Counted from the stretch's first letter, positions 39,624 through 49,749 are shown. The stretch is DNA of 64,000 nucleotides from Veronia pacifica (GCF_001707825.1 NZ_LYBM01000009.1:57104-121103), one strand, 5' to 3'. The notes: generated by a model not told the origin, from the letters alone. Numbers and translations are program-made.

Positions 39624-40319
39624 ATGCAGGACCCAAAAGTAATCGTCGCATTAGATTACCCAAGTGTTGACCAAGCGCTGGCGTTTGTCGATAAGATTGA
39701 ACCTGGCACGTGTCACCTGAAAGTGGGTAAAGAGATGTTCACCCTGTTTGGCCCTGATTATGTTCGTCAGTTACACAAGCGCGGACACTCTGTCTTTCTG
39801 GATTTGAAATTTCACGATATCCCCAACACGTGTGCTCGCGCAGTCGCTGCAGCCGCTGAACTAGGTGTTTGGATGGTGAACGTCCATGCCAGCGGCGGTG
39901 AACGTATGATGGTCGCTGCCCGTGAGGCGCTTGAAGCTTACGGCAGTGATAAACCATTGCTGATTGGTGTGACGGTACTGACCAGCATGGAGCAGAGTGA
40001 TCTTGCAGGCGTTGGCATAAACCGTGCGCCGCAGGACCATGTATTGTCATTGGCATCGCTGACCCGTAACAGTGGTCTAGACGGTGTGGTATGTTCTGCC
40101 CATGAGTCCAGCATGTTGAAAGCTGAACTCGGTCAGGCATTCAAATTGGTGACACCTGGTATACGACCAGCGGGTTCCGCTGCTGGTGATCAACGTAGAA
40201 TCATGACGCCAGAACAAGCAGTAACGGCGGGATCCGATTATTTGGTCATTGGTCGCCCTATAACTCACGCTGAAAATCCAGCTGAAGTGTTATCAAACAT
40301 CAATGCATCTCTAGCATAA
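39624..40319 (+). CDS. pyrF: Orotidine 5'-phosphate decarboxylase
   Basis: Decarboxylates OMP to UMP, the last step of pyrimidine synthesis. 231 residues; the active-site motif [10 protein letters not shown] (about 61-70), HASGGERMM and the phosphate-binding TPGIRP and VIGRPIT segments are intact. ATG 39624 is chosen because GGAG, within the lapB stop region, lies six bases upstream; ATG 39612 would overlap lapB. Confidence 0.97.
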   Translation: MQDPKVIVALDYPSVDQALAFVDKIEPGTCHLKVGKEMFTLFGPDYVRQLHKRGHSVFLDLKFHDIPNTCARAVAAAAELGVWMVNVHASGGERMMVAAREALEAYGSDKPLLIGVTVLTSMEQSDLAGVGINRAPQDHVLSLASLTRNSGLDGVVCSAHESSMLKAELGQAFKLVTPGIRPAGSAAGDQRRIMTPEQAVTAGSDYLVIGRPITHAENPAEVLSNINASLA

Positions 40320-40342
40320 GCGATGAAGCGAAATTGACATGC

Positions 40343-40370
40343 AAAAGGCTGCCTGTGGGCAGCTTTTTTT
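40343..40370. terminator. Terminator between pyrF and sapF
   Basis: GCTGCC / GGCAGC hairpin with A4 and T7 flanks between convergent genes; its T run overlaps the sapF stop codon. Confidence 0.85.
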
Positions 40371-41172
40371 ATGCCGTGTAGCGAGCTTTTCTGTCCAATG
40401 TGGGCGCAGAGAAATGGCTGTCGAGTAATCTTTGTGTAAGTGGGTGTTGCGGCGTAGAGAAAATCTGATTGGCGCGTCCTGTTTCAACAATACTGCCTGA
40501 CTGCATAACCATTACATGGTCAGCAATATGTTTTACCACTCCCATGTGTTGTGACACATAAATGTATGAAAGTGCCATCTTCTCCTGAAGCTCCAGCAAC
40601 AGGTTTATGATCTGTGAACGGACAGACATATCTAGACCATTGAGCGCTTCATCAGCCACAATGACACTGGGTTGAAGAATGAGAGCGCGTGCCAGTGACA
40701 CCCGTTGTTTTTGACCTGTTGCCAACATTTGCGGATAAAAATAGGCGTGTTCAGGCAATAATCCCACTTCTCTCAGTGTACTGTTGATTCGCCTTTCTCT
40801 CTCGCTTGCTGTCATATTGGTATTGCGCGCAAGAGGGCTGTTTAGTATCTGACCAACCTGAAGCCTTGGATTGAGCGATGTATTGGGATCCTGAAAAATC
40901 ATTCGTATCAGCTTACAGCGTGTTCTGAAATCGTCCTGCTTTAATCGCTCGCCATTAACTCTGATAGCACCTGCTGTGGGTTCGACAACGCCAGCAAGCA
41001 TTTTAGCCAGTGTTGATTTACCTGAACCGTTTTCGCCAATGATCGCCAGTGTTTCCCCTGCCTCTAATGAAAAAGATACTGGCTTGACGGCCTCTATCTT
41101 CCGTTTGGTAAAAAATCCCGTTCTGTAATGGTAATCCTTGCACAGGCTATCAACCTCAAGCAGTGCGGTCAT
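40369..41172 (-). CDS. sapF: Peptide ABC transporter ATP-binding protein SapF
   Basis: Second ATPase of the Sap transporter (267 residues). Walker [10 protein letters not shown] and Walker [13 protein letters not shown] are intact; the ABC signature is the variant [18 protein letters not shown] 41172 ([19 protein letters not shown]) is the family start and overlaps the sapD 3' end by 17 bp; a 38-codon upstream extension is not expected to be used. It is last in the sapABCDF operon. Confidence 0.94.
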   Translation of the reverse strand: MTALLEVDSLCKDYHYRTGFFTKRKIEAVKPVSFSLEAGETLAIIGENGSGKSTLAKMLAGVVEPTAGAIRVNGERLKQDDFRTRCKLIRMIFQDPNTSLNPRLQVGQILNSPLARNTNMTASERERRINSTLREVGLLPEHAYFYPQMLATGQKQRVSLARALILQPSVIVADEALNGLDMSVRSQIINLLLELQEKMALSYIYVSQHMGVVKHIADHVMVMQSGSIVETGRANQIFSTPQHPLTQRLLDSHFSAPTLDRKARYTA

Positions 41173-42166
41173 GTTTGATGTTCTCCATATTGAGCGGGAA
41201 ATGACAGGCAAACTTATGGTTTTTAATTTTCTTTGATCCCGGTACCTCAACACATTTACGCTGCGCATAAGGACACCTTGGGCCAAGTCGACACCCTATA
41301 GGCAAGTGCTGGAGCGGAGGTGTCGTACCGGGTAAAGTTTCAAGCCGAGATTTGTGGGGGATATCCTTACTAAAATCTGGCATAGCACGCAGTAAAGCAT
41401 CGGTATAAGGATGATGTGGTGTAGTCAGGATCTGCTTTCTACTGCCAGACTCGACAGACTGACCACAGTACATCACAGTGATTCGGTCAGCCCACTGAGT
41501 GACTGTCGTTAAATCGTGGCTAATAAGTAAGATTGTGGTGTTTGACAGCTGATTGGTACGGCTTAAAAGACGAAATATCTGAGCCTGCGTTATTGGGTCA
41601 AGATCGTTGGTGGGTTCATCTGCAATCAATAGGCGCGGACGGTTAGCAATAGCCATCGCTATCATAACCTTCTGGCATTCGCCGTCCGTCAGCTCGTACG
41701 GATAGCTATTCATGATGCGTTTGTGGTCTTTTATACCAACTTTGTGCAGCAGGGCCTTTGAGTGCTTTTTTCGCCACGCAAGACGTTGCCACCAACTTCC
41801 AGAAAAGGACTCGGATGGAATAGCCTCTTCAAGTTGATAACCAACATGCTCTGATGGATCAAGACAGCTTGATGGCTCCTGAAAAACCATAGCGATTTCT
41901 TTGCCTATGATATGTCGACGCTCACGGGGCGGGGTGGACAATAGGTCGATATTGCCCAGTCTGAGACGGTCTGCTGTTACCCGCCAGCCATCTTTTGTTA
42001 CGCCGCAGATGGCTTTTGCCACCAAGCTCTTTCCTGAGCCTGACTCGCCAACCAGACCACGAATTTCTCCCTCCTTAATCGTAAGGCTCATTCTGTCTAC
42101 AGCCTTAACGAGACCTTGGGGGGTATCGATCTCAATGGTCAGGTTTCGGATATCTAAAAGTGGCAT
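41156..42166 (-). CDS. sapD: Peptide ABC transporter ATP-binding protein SapD
   Basis: First ATPase of the Sap system (336 residues), of the oligopeptide/dipeptide ABC type with the C-terminal extension [13 protein letters not shown]...[20 protein letters not shown]. Walker A is [13 protein letters not shown] and Walker [13 protein letters not shown]. The signature segment [17 protein letters not shown] departs from LSGGQ as in E. coli SapD. In E. coli SapD also affects Trk potassium uptake. The ATG shares a base with the sapC stop. Confidence 0.95.
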   Translation of the reverse strand: MPLLDIRNLTIEIDTPQGLVKAVDRMSLTIKEGEIRGLVGESGSGKSLVAKAICGVTKDGWRVTADRLRLGNIDLLSTPPRERRHIIGKEIAMVFQEPSSCLDPSEHVGYQLEEAIPSESFSGSWWQRLAWRKKHSKALLHKVGIKDHKRIMNSYPYELTDGECQKVMIAMAIANRPRLLIADEPTNDLDPITQAQIFRLLSRTNQLSNTTILLISHDLTTVTQWADRITVMYCGQSVESGSRKQILTTPHHPYTDALLRAMPDFSKDIPHKSRLETLPGTTPPLQHLPIGCRLGPRCPYAQRKCVEVPGSKKIKNHKFACHFPLNMENIKHDRTA

Positions 42167-43053
42167 TACTCTGTCCCCACAGTGATTGCACGGGTTAGCC
42201 CATCGCCAACCAAATTCACAACCAGAACGCTAAACATGATACATATTCCCGGCAAATGGACCGTCCAGGACGCAGTATAAATCAAATCTATCGAGTCTCT
42301 GAGCATAGCTCCCCATTCGGGAGACGGTGCCTGTGCGCCCAGTTCCAAAAAGCCCATGGCTGCGATGTCCAAAATAGCCACCGAAAGAGCACGGGTAAAT
42401 TCAGTTGTTAATACTACTAATATGTTGGGTAAGATTGAGCTTTTCAAGAGGTAGAAACCGGAACCGCCATCGAGTTGGGCGGCAAGGATATATTCCTTTT
42501 TCACTTCCTCATGAACTGCTGTGTATACCGCGCGAATAAAGCGAGGGATCAACGCCAGCCATACTGCAATCAGAATATTCAGTTCCCCCGGCCCGAGAAA
42601 GGCCACGACAATGATGGCGAGAAGCAGGGAAGGGATTGAAAGTATGGTATCCAGTAAATGATTGAGAAAACTGGACTTAAGGCCAGATGTCATGCCCGCA
42701 ACTATCCCCAAGGCGACACCGATTAAACCTGAGGCCAGTGTGACCAAAATGGCATAGCCAAAGGTAAGCTGGGAGCCTGCAACCAGTCTTGAGAGAATAT
42801 CCCGGGTTAAGTCATCAGTACCAAGGAAGTAGTCAACCTTTCCTTCCAAATCCCAAGACGGTGGCAATAACAGTTCACCCGTCTGATATTGCGGATCATA
42901 AGGTGTCAACCAAGGAGCAAATACGGTGATCACAATCAACAGGCATAGACACCAAAACCCAAACATTGCCAGCGTGTTTTCCCTGAACTCTGCCCACGAA
43001 CGCTGCAGCTGAGTCGGAAAAGACTGTTCCAGATAGACGCTATTTGAGGGCAT
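42166..43053 (-). CDS. sapC: Peptide ABC transporter permease SapC
   Basis: 295-residue permease of the DppC/OppC class, with an N-terminal membrane helix, a periplasmic loop ([18 protein letters not shown]) and five core helices. The cytoplasmic EAA loop is [25 protein letters not shown], which contacts the ATPases. It overlaps sapB by 14 bp and sapD by one. Confidence 0.95.
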   Translation of the reverse strand: MPSNSVYLEQSFPTQLQRSWAEFRENTLAMFGFWCLCLLIVITVFAPWLTPYDPQYQTGELLLPPSWDLEGKVDYFLGTDDLTRDILSRLVAGSQLTFGYAILVTLASGLIGVALGIVAGMTSGLKSSFLNHLLDTILSIPSLLLAIIVVAFLGPGELNILIAVWLALIPRFIRAVYTAVHEEVKKEYILAAQLDGGSGFYLLKSSILPNILVVLTTEFTRALSVAILDIAAMGFLELGAQAPSPEWGAMLRDSIDLIYTASWTVHLPGICIMFSVLVVNLVGDGLTRAITVGTE

Positions 43054-44002
43054 ACCACTCTTTCCTTACCAGTGGATTGACAACAGCGCTGGCCAGATCA
43101 GAAAAGATATTAGCCAAAAGCACAATAGATCCGACGGTCAGAACGCCAGCCTGAACAGCGACATAGTCCTGTTGATTAAGTGCGGCCAGCAGCCAGCTGC
43201 CTATGCCGGGCCAGTCAAAAATATACTCGGTAATGATTGCAAAGGTCATCATGGTCGATATTTGCATACCAAATTTTGGAATAATGGGAGGTAAAGCATT
43301 TTTAAGTACATGCCGCATGACAATTTCATATTTCGACAAGCCCTTGGTCGCTGCAACCTTGATGTAGTTTTGGCTCATCACATCACTGACTGAGTCTCGT
43401 AGGAGTTTTATCACTTCCGTTGTCGGTGCAACCGCCAGCACAATGGTTGGCATCACCAAGTGCCGCAATATGTCTCTCAGCGCTTCGTCTTTTTGAGGGT
43501 GGTCAGAAAAAATAATATCGACGAGAGCGAAACCTGACACATCAGGGATCTCGAACAGAAGGTTATAACGGCCTGAAACGGGCAACCAGTTTGCCAGTAA
43601 TGAAAACAGGGTGATCATCAGGATAGCCATCCAGAAGATAGGCATGGAGAAAGTGAGCAATGTTGCCGAAGAAATCACTACGTCGGTATAACTTCCCCGG
43701 CGCAATCCTGCGAGAGTACCGAGCGGAATACCGATAATAAGTGCAAACACAAAGGCGAGCAGGCAAAGCTCCAGTGTTGCTGGAATGACCTGCCCAATTG
43801 CCTGCGTGACCGGCTCTCCATTTTTACTGGTGCCTAAATCACCTTCAACAAGATGACGGAGATACTGTATCCAGCCCGTCCAGTAATCATTACTTAACCA
43901 AGTCAGACTGACGTCAATCCTGAGAATGTTGTAGCTGATAAAGCTGAGAATAAGCAATGTGATGATAAACAGGTTGAGTCGCCTGATTGAGTAAATCAGC
44001 AT
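43040..44002 (-). CDS. sapB: Peptide ABC transporter permease SapB
   Basis: 320-residue permease of the DppB/OppB class. It starts MLIYSIRRLNLFIITLLILSFISYNI. Six membrane helices are expected, with the EAA loop NYIKVAATKGLSKYEIVMRHVLKNALPPI near residues 215-243. Only three bases separate it from sapA. The complex imports antimicrobial peptides or haem in some pathogens, and SapBCDF exports putrescine in E. coli; which applies here is unknown. Confidence 0.95.
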   Translation of the reverse strand: MLIYSIRRLNLFIITLLILSFISYNILRIDVSLTWLSNDYWTGWIQYLRHLVEGDLGTSKNGEPVTQAIGQVIPATLELCLLAFVFALIIGIPLGTLAGLRRGSYTDVVISSATLLTFSMPIFWMAILMITLFSLLANWLPVSGRYNLLFEIPDVSGFALVDIIFSDHPQKDEALRDILRHLVMPTIVLAVAPTTEVIKLLRDSVSDVMSQNYIKVAATKGLSKYEIVMRHVLKNALPPIIPKFGMQISTMMTFAIITEYIFDWPGIGSWLLAALNQQDYVAVQAGVLTVGSIVLLANIFSDLASAVVNPLVRKEWYALK

Positions 44003-44005
44003 ATA

Positions 44006-45649
44006 TCAGCGGTCTCCACGGGACACATTTGCAAATGAATTATCGCCGTATGGCGTGAGAGAGAATCCCTTGAGATTTGCCTGACGAGCCTGAAAGTGAA
44101 CACCATGTGCCAGTGCAATAACAGGTACTCTGTCTCTCAGAATCTGCTGGGCATCATGGTATAGACTTTTCCGGTCGGCGAGACGATCTGTTGAAATCGC
44201 TGCATCCAGCTTTTGGTCAAAATAACGGTTACACCAGTTAGACATGTTCCAGCCAGTAAATTTGGCATTGCACGACAGTAAAGGCCGCAGGAAGTTGTCT
44301 GGGTCGCCGTTATCGGCAATCCAACCTGTTAGCACCATGTCGTGACCATTTGGATCTTCCCTGAGTTTCTGACGATTGATTTCATCCTGAGTGACAATAT
44401 TTACCCTGATACCAATCTCTTTGAGATCCGCCTGAATGAGCTCAGCTGTTTTACGCGGACTTGGATTATAAGGTTTAGCAAGCGTGGGTACCAACAGATT
44501 TAAATCAAATCCGTAGCGGTAGCCTGCTTTCGCCATTAAGGCCAGCGCTAACTGCGGGTCATAAATCGTCGATTCCTCGCTGTCATAGGCCCATGACATA
44601 GGTGGAAGCATGCCTGTCGCCATTGTCCCGGTGCCGTAATAGACTGATTTCATCAGTGCCTTACGGTTAATGGCATAATTAATGGCCTGCCTAACTTCGA
44701 GTTCCGAGAGTGCAGGGTGGCGGGTATTCAAGGCGAGGAATGCGACATTCATACCTGTCTGGGAGGACAACACGAAATTCTTGTCTTCTCTGATGACCTC
44801 AAGCTGACTGGCAACCGGAGAAGACAATACGTCGCACTCCCGGGTAATGAGCTTGGCTAAGGTACCCGTACCCCGGGATGAGATATCAAAAACAATTTGT
44901 TCCATCGGCGCTGCACCGTCCCAATAGTCCCAGTGACGCTTGAATCTAATAAGCTCATTCGGTTTGTATTGGTCGAGGTAAAATGCGCCTGTACCGACTG
45001 GGTAATGATCAATATCCTCAGATTTTCCCGTTGCGATTAATGAGTTTGCATATTCTGCAGATAATATCACCGCATAGTTGGTTGAAAGCGTGTTAAGGAA
45101 TGACACGTCTGGTCTGGTCAGGTTAAAGGCAACAGTATACTCATCAATCGCCTCAACACTTTTTACCAGTCCTGAAAAGTCCAGGCTGTTGAACCAAGGA
45201 TATTGCCCTCCCGATACATCATGAAATTTGTTGTTTGGGTCGATAAGGCGTTGGAAACTGAAAGCCACATCTTCAGCGTTTAAGGTACGCGAGGGAGTAA
45301 ACCAAGCGGTATGATGAAATCTGACATTGTGTCTGAGTTGGAAAACATAGCGTTTACCATCACTGCTCACCTCCCAGTGACGCGCCAGCATTGCGACAGG
45401 TTTATGGCTATTGGGGTCAAGTTGTAAAAGCCTGTCATAGAGTTGACTGGAGAGTACCTCAGTCGTGAGGCCGCCATCAGTAAGCTGCGGATTAAAAGTA
45501 TTTGGTTGTCCCTGTCCGCAGTAAACAAAGCCACGGTTGTTAATCAGAGTGCGATCTTCAGGGTCCTCGCAGGCACCAAGTGTCAGCAGACAGAAGCTCA
45601 CCATAAAAAAGCGAATGATCACGTGCATATTAAAGACAAATTTTGCCAT
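44006..45649 (-). CDS. sapA: Peptide ABC transporter substrate-binding protein SapA, probable lipoprotein
   Basis: 547-residue family 5 solute-binding protein. SapA identity is shown by FVYCGQGQPNTFNPQLTDGGLTTEVLSSQLYDRLL, DYWDGAAPMEQIVFDISSRGTGTLAKLITRECDVL and YGTGTMATGMLPPMSWAYD. The signal peptide ends LLTLGAC-ED, a lipobox-like sequence, suggesting a lipid-anchored form, whereas E. coli SapA is soluble periplasmic. It is first in the sap operon, 109 bp downstream of pspF on the same strand, as in E. coli. Confidence 0.94.
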   Translation of the reverse strand: MAKFVFNMHVIIRFFMVSFCLLTLGACEDPEDRTLINNRGFVYCGQGQPNTFNPQLTDGGLTTEVLSSQLYDRLLQLDPNSHKPVAMLARHWEVSSDGKRYVFQLRHNVRFHHTAWFTPSRTLNAEDVAFSFQRLIDPNNKFHDVSGGQYPWFNSLDFSGLVKSVEAIDEYTVAFNLTRPDVSFLNTLSTNYAVILSAEYANSLIATGKSEDIDHYPVGTGAFYLDQYKPNELIRFKRHWDYWDGAAPMEQIVFDISSRGTGTLAKLITRECDVLSSPVASQLEVIREDKNFVLSSQTGMNVAFLALNTRHPALSELEVRQAINYAINRKALMKSVYYGTGTMATGMLPPMSWAYDSEESTIYDPQLALALMAKAGYRYGFDLNLLVPTLAKPYNPSPRKTAELIQADLKEIGIRVNIVTQDEINRQKLREDPNGHDMVLTGWIADNGDPDNFLRPLLSCNAKFTGWNMSNWCNRYFDQKLDAAISTDRLADRKSLYHDAQQILRDRVPVIALAHGVHFQARQANLKGFSLTPYGDNSFANVSRGDR

Positions 45650-45758
45650 TACAATAAGCTGGTTAATTTACCACTGAACCCGTTATCCGACCAAGCGAAG
45701 ACGACGAATATACCAATTAAACCAAGGTGAAAGCGTTGCAGTGGTCGCTATTTACCCA

Positions 45759-46763
45759 CTATTCGGCTTTTTCATCACCAGCCAGACTATGCTTCTTCAA
45801 TAGCCCTCTTATCTGATGGTAGCTCAGACCCAAGAGATCTGCGGCTTTGCGCTGGTTGAATTTTGCCTCATCCAATGCCTTTGTAACGATATCCCTCTCC
45901 AGTTGATGCTGCCAATCACGAAGATCAACGGGCAAAGAGGGGATGGTGCCAGTCTCAGAGACTTCATCCCCTTTAGGAATGTCGTCATGCCAAGGAGCAG
46001 TGAAAGGGTCGAGGTAGATATCATCAATCGGTGCCTGTTCGCCGTCTTTCCTATACACCGCCCGTTCGATAACGTTTTTGAGTTCTCGAATATTTCCCGG
46101 CCAGTGGTAGTCCTGAATGGTCTCCTTTGCATAGGTGGTGAAGCCAGCAAAGTAGCCGTAGCCGAGTTCGCGACACATTCTCACCGCAAAATTTTCTGCC
46201 AGCAGCATGATATCTTCCTGCCGTTCCCGCAATGGTGGTAAATGAATGACATCAAATGCCAGCCTATCCAACAGGTCGGCGCGAAATTTACCTTTTTCAA
46301 CCATATCGGGTAGGTTTTCATTGGTAGCACAAACCAGCCTTACGTCAGCAGAAAGAGGCTTACCGCCACCGACACGCTCATACTCTCCATACTCAATCAC
46401 TCGCAGTAATTTTTCTTGCACGCCAAGCGGCGCTGTGCCCAGCTCGTCAAGGAAAAGGGTTCCTCCCTCGGCCCTTTCAAAGCGACCACTGTGTTTCCCT
46501 TTTGCACCACTGAATGAGCCCGCTTCATGTCCAAACAGCTCTGAATCAATCAGACCCTCACTGAGTGCGGCACAATTAAGTGACACCAGAGGGGCATCCC
46601 ATCGGCGCGAAAGATAGTGAACACGCTGAGCGATCAACTCTTTACCCGTTCCGCGTTCTCCCATAACAAGAACGGGCCTGTTAAGTGGAGCGACCCGGGA
46701 CACATGGTCGAGAACTGAGAGAAAGTAATCTGATTCACCAATCAGAGCATCTGTTTTTTCCAT
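45759..46763 (-). CDS. pspF: Phage shock protein operon activator PspF
   Basis: Sigma-54 enhancer-binding AAA+ protein with no regulatory domain; held in check by PspA. 334 residues from ATG 46763 (MEKTDALIGESDYF). Walker A is GERGTGKE, Walker B GGTLFLDELG, and the Fis-type helix-turn-helix FNQRKAADLLGLSYHQIRGLLKK is C-terminal. The sigma-54-contacting loop reads GSFSGA instead of the canonical GAFTGA. It is divergent from pspA, with an inverted repeat between them fitting a shared activator site. Confidence 0.95.
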   Translation of the reverse strand: MEKTDALIGESDYFLSVLDHVSRVAPLNRPVLVMGERGTGKELIAQRVHYLSRRWDAPLVSLNCAALSEGLIDSELFGHEAGSFSGAKGKHSGRFERAEGGTLFLDELGTAPLGVQEKLLRVIEYGEYERVGGGKPLSADVRLVCATNENLPDMVEKGKFRADLLDRLAFDVIHLPPLRERQEDIMLLAENFAVRMCRELGYGYFAGFTTYAKETIQDYHWPGNIRELKNVIERAVYRKDGEQAPIDDIYLDPFTAPWHDDIPKGDEVSETGTIPSLPVDLRDWQHQLERDIVTKALDEAKFNQRKAADLLGLSYHQIRGLLKKHSLAGDEKAE

Positions 46764-46789
46764 GGTTAAAATTACCAACAGTTAGTTTA

Positions 46790-46814
46790 TTTCATCATAC
46801 CTGTTTTGATGAAA
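46790..46814. promoter_or_regulatory. Candidate PspF upstream activating sequence
   Basis: Perfect inverted repeat TTTCATCA / TGATGAAA with a nine-base spacer, about 85 bp upstream of the predicted pspA transcription start and just before pspF. The position suits both pspA activation and pspF autorepression. Confidence 0.5.
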
Positions 46815-46860
46815 AATGTGTGGATCCGCTTAACACATTGAAAAATAACGATATAAAAAC

Positions 46861-46877
46861 TTGGCACGGCTCTTGAT
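46861..46877 (+). promoter_or_regulatory. Sigma-54 promoter of pspABC
   Basis: TTGGCACG-N4-TTGAT: the -24 GG element is perfect and the -12 element has TTGA, like the imperfect TTGT of the E. coli pspA promoter. Transcription would start near 46887, leaving a leader of about 70 nt before pspA. Confidence 0.85.
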
Positions 46878-46959
46878 ATATACCAAGCAAGTAACATTTC
46901 CACTTGGAAATATACTTTACGCACTCAAAGACTTAAATGATTTGAAGAAGGAGCTGGAT

Positions 46960-47625
46960 ATGGGGATTTTTTCTCGTTTTGCCGACATTGTAAACGCAAA
47001 TGTCAACGCCTTGCTGGACAAAGCCGAAGACCCACAAAAAATGGTGCGTCTTATCATACAGGAAATGGAAGATACACTGGTTGAGGTAAGAACCTCTTCA
47101 GCCCGAGCACTGGCAGACAAAAAAGAACTGGCCAGAAAAATTGAAAGCGTTGAACGTCAGGCTGTCGATTGGCAGGAAAAAGCGAGTCTTGCGCTGCAAA
47201 AAGAGCGTGAGGATCTGGCAAGAGCCGCATTGATTGAAAAACAGAAGGTGCACGATATTTTGTTGGCACTGAAAGAAGAATACAATCTGGTAGAGGAAAC
47301 CATCAGCAAGCTGTCTAACGAGATTGCTGAACTGGAGACCAAGTTGACGGAAACCCGCGCCCGTCAACAGGCACTTGTCATTCGCAGGGAAACGGCAGGT
47401 AACCGCCGTGATGTTCGTCGCCAACTCGATACGCGTAAAACGGACGAGGCAATGGCCAAGTTCGAGCAATATGAACGCCGTATTGATGAGCTAGAAGCAG
47501 AAGCAGATAGCTACGGCTTGGGTCAGGGCAAAAACCTCGAGAGCGAGTTCGCCGATTTGCAGGCGCAGGATGACATTGAGAAAGAGCTGGAAAAGTTGAA
47601 ATCAGAACTTAAGGATAAAGACTAA
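46960..47625 (+). CDS. pspA: Phage shock protein A
   Basis: Peripheral inner-membrane protein of the PspA/Vipp1/ESCRT-III superfamily that inhibits PspF at rest and stabilises damaged membranes. It has 221 residues, almost entirely alpha-helical coiled coil, after the amphipathic helix [28 protein letters not shown] 46960 has AAGGAG seven bases upstream; the open frame upstream of it is the promoter and leader region. It is first in pspABC. Confidence 0.97.
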   Translation: MGIFSRFADIVNANVNALLDKAEDPQKMVRLIIQEMEDTLVEVRTSSARALADKKELARKIESVERQAVDWQEKASLALQKEREDLARAALIEKQKVHDILLALKEEYNLVEETISKLSNEIAELETKLTETRARQQALVIRRETAGNRRDVRRQLDTRKTDEAMAKFEQYERRIDELEAEADSYGLGQGKNLESEFADLQAQDDIEKELEKLKSELKDKD

Positions 47626-47662
47626 GCTGGCTCATCACCCTGGACATATTTAAGGAGAAGAT

Positions 47663-47893
47663 ATGACATCGTTCTTTCTCATGATACCCCTGGCTGCTTT
47701 TGTGGTATTCGTATTACCGATTTGGCTGGTACTGCATTACAAGAGCAAGCGTCAGGTGGGACAGGGGTTAAGTACTGATGAGTTTGATACTCTTCACTCA
47801 CTGACGAAGAAAGCAGAAGCCCTGCAAACCAGAGTTCACTCACTGGAACGCATACTGGATGTAGAGGCACCGGAATGGAGGGAACGCCGATGA
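47663..47893 (+). CDS. pspB: Phage shock protein B
   Basis: 76-residue bitopic inner-membrane protein with one N-terminal helix (MTSFFLMIPLAAFVVFVLPIWLVLHY) and a cytoplasmic leucine-zipper-like helix. It acts with PspC as membrane stress sensor to release PspF from PspA. Preceded by AAGGAGA. Its stop overlaps the pspC start (ATGA). Confidence 0.95.
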   Translation: MTSFFLMIPLAAFVVFVLPIWLVLHYKSKRQVGQGLSTDEFDTLHSLTKKAEALQTRVHSLERILDVEAPEWRERR

Positions 47894-48276
47894 GCCGCAC
47901 TCTTTACCGCGACACGCAAAACGGTAAATGGGGAGGGGTCTGTGCTGGTATCGCCAATTACTTCGGGATGGAAGTCTGGTTGGTGCGGGTACTGACTGTG
48001 TCAGCTTTTCTTCTTGGATTCGGTGCGCTGATTTTCGTTCTGTATATTGCGATGATGCTGATTTTGGACCCAATGCCAGCCGAACAGCGTCAACAAGCGG
48101 AACAGCACCGTGATCATCACATCAAGCAAAAGGCATGGCAGTCTGGTAAGGCTCCCAGAAATTTGCTTAGTGACATTGAGCGCGAGCTTAATGACATCGA
48201 GCAAGCCGTTGAAAAGATGGAAGCCTGCGTGACCTCGAAGGAGTTCGAGTTAAAGCGTCAGTTCAGCAAGCTGTAA
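47890..48276 (+). CDS. pspC: Phage shock protein C
   Basis: 128-residue membrane protein with the PspC domain at the N-terminus (SRTLYRDTQNGKWGGVCAGIANYFGMEVWLVRVLTV), one membrane helix (about 40-60) and a helical C-terminal tail ending KRQFSKL. ATG 47890 is coupled to the pspB stop. No pspD or pspE follows; a terminator closes the operon before ycjX. Confidence 0.95.
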   Translation: MSRTLYRDTQNGKWGGVCAGIANYFGMEVWLVRVLTVSAFLLGFGALIFVLYIAMMLILDPMPAEQRQQAEQHRDHHIKQKAWQSGKAPRNLLSDIERELNDIEQAVEKMEACVTSKEFELKRQFSKL

Positions 48277-48289
48277 TTATGAATTGAAA

Positions 48290-48326
48290 AAAGCCTCCAT
48301 TACCTCGTAATGGGGGCTTTACTTTT
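48290..48326 (+). terminator. Terminator after pspC
   Basis: AAAGCCTCCATTA / TAATGGGGGCTTT hairpin, then ACTTTT. It lies within the open extension upstream of ycjX, so transcription of ycjXF from psp would be by read-through. Confidence 0.75.
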
Positions 48327-48345
48327 GCGGGGTGATTTTCCCTTT

Positions 48346-49749
48346 ATGGATCGAATAGAAAAAGTAAAAAATAAAGTAAATAAACTGGTCAACCGAGGTT
48401 TGGACAGACACATGCGCCTTGCCGTAACAGGACTTTCCCGGGCAGGCAAAACCGCATTTATCACTTCACTGATTAATCAGTTGCTTCACAGCGGAACCAA
48501 TCCCCGTCTTCCTTTATTCACACCAGCAAGAGAGGGACAGTTGCTCGGTGCCCGAAGAGTTCCTCAAGGACAACTTCATATTCCTTCATTTGATTATGAT
48601 CAGGGCATACATGCGCTTCGATCATCACCACCCTCATGGCCAGTGCCTACTCGTGATGTCAGTGAAATACGGCTTGAGCTTAGATACCGCCCCGAGAGTG
48701 GCCCACTGAGGTTACTTAAAGATACCGCCACGTTATATCTGGATATTGTCGATTATCCCGGTGAATGGCTACTGGATCTGCCACTACTCTCTATGTCATT
48801 TGTCGAGTGGTCAGCCAAACAGAGAAGTGTGCTAAATGGGCGCAGGAGAGAGCTGGCAGAGCAATGGCTAACTGAAATCAGTGAATTGGACATGCTGGCT
48901 GAAGCGGATGAGCGGCAGATAAAGCATCTCTCGGGACTGTATACCGAATATCTTCACAAATGTAAGGATGAAGCAGGCCTTCACTGGGTTCAACCCGGAC
49001 GCTTCGTTCTGCCCGGCGAGTATGCGGGAGCGCCTGTCCTCGAGTTTTTTCCCATAGTCAGTGACAAACTGTCAGAAAGTGCGCTGTCTTCGGCTCCTCC
49101 GAATAGCTTGTTTAGCCTAATGAAAAAGCGTTACGACTATTATTGTGAACACGTGGTAAAAGACTTTTATAAAGAGCATTTTTCTCAGGTTGATCGCCAG
49201 ATTGTGCTCGTCGATACCTTGCAGCCACTGAATGCCGGTCCTGATTCTTTCAATGATATGCGTCAGGCACTCGAACAACTGATGCAAAGTTTCCGCTATG
49301 GAAAAAGTGGGCTGCTCCGTCGGTTATTTTCTCCCCGTATTGATCGGATATTGTTTGCTGCGACCAAAGCGGATCACGTGACGCCAGACCAGCACCCGAA
49401 TCTGGTATCGCTGCTACAGCAATTGATTCATGAGGCTTGGCAAACTGCGGCCTTTGAGGGCATCGATATGGAGTGTGTCAGTCTTTCCTCTATTCAAGCG
49501 ACTGAGCCGGGCAATGTTGATCACAAGGGAGAGACATTACCTGCATTGCGTGGAACGCTGGAATCTGGCGAAGCTATGTTGATGTACCCAGGAGAAGTGC
49601 CTGCGAGGTTACCCGGTGAGAGCTTTTGGCAATCTCAGGGATTTGAATTCCGACAGTTCAGACCCATGCCGGGACCTTCTGACGAGCCATTGCCTCATAT
49701 TCGTATCGATAAAGCCCTTCAGTACTTACTGGGAGACAAATTGAAATGA
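48346..49749 (+). CDS. ycjX: YcjX family P-loop NTPase
   Basis: 467-residue GTPase-like protein (DUF463) linked to the phage shock regulon in enteric bacteria. P-loop GLSRAGKTAF is near residues 30-39; other signatures are LYLDIVDYPGEWLLDLPLL (switch-like DxxG) and FAATKADHV. ATG 48346 (MDRIEKVKNKVNKLVNRGLDRHMRLAVTG) matches the family; the earlier ATG lies inside the psp terminator. It overlaps ycjF by four bases. Confidence 0.93.
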   Translation: MDRIEKVKNKVNKLVNRGLDRHMRLAVTGLSRAGKTAFITSLINQLLHSGTNPRLPLFTPAREGQLLGARRVPQGQLHIPSFDYDQGIHALRSSPPSWPVPTRDVSEIRLELRYRPESGPLRLLKDTATLYLDIVDYPGEWLLDLPLLSMSFVEWSAKQRSVLNGRRRELAEQWLTEISELDMLAEADERQIKHLSGLYTEYLHKCKDEAGLHWVQPGRFVLPGEYAGAPVLEFFPIVSDKLSESALSSAPPNSLFSLMKKRYDYYCEHVVKDFYKEHFSQVDRQIVLVDTLQPLNAGPDSFNDMRQALEQLMQSFRYGKSGLLRRLFSPRIDRILFAATKADHVTPDQHPNLVSLLQQLIHEAWQTAAFEGIDMECVSLSSIQATEPGNVDHKGETLPALRGTLESGEAMLMYPGEVPARLPGESFWQSQGFEFRQFRPMPGPSDEPLPHIRIDKALQYLLGDKLK

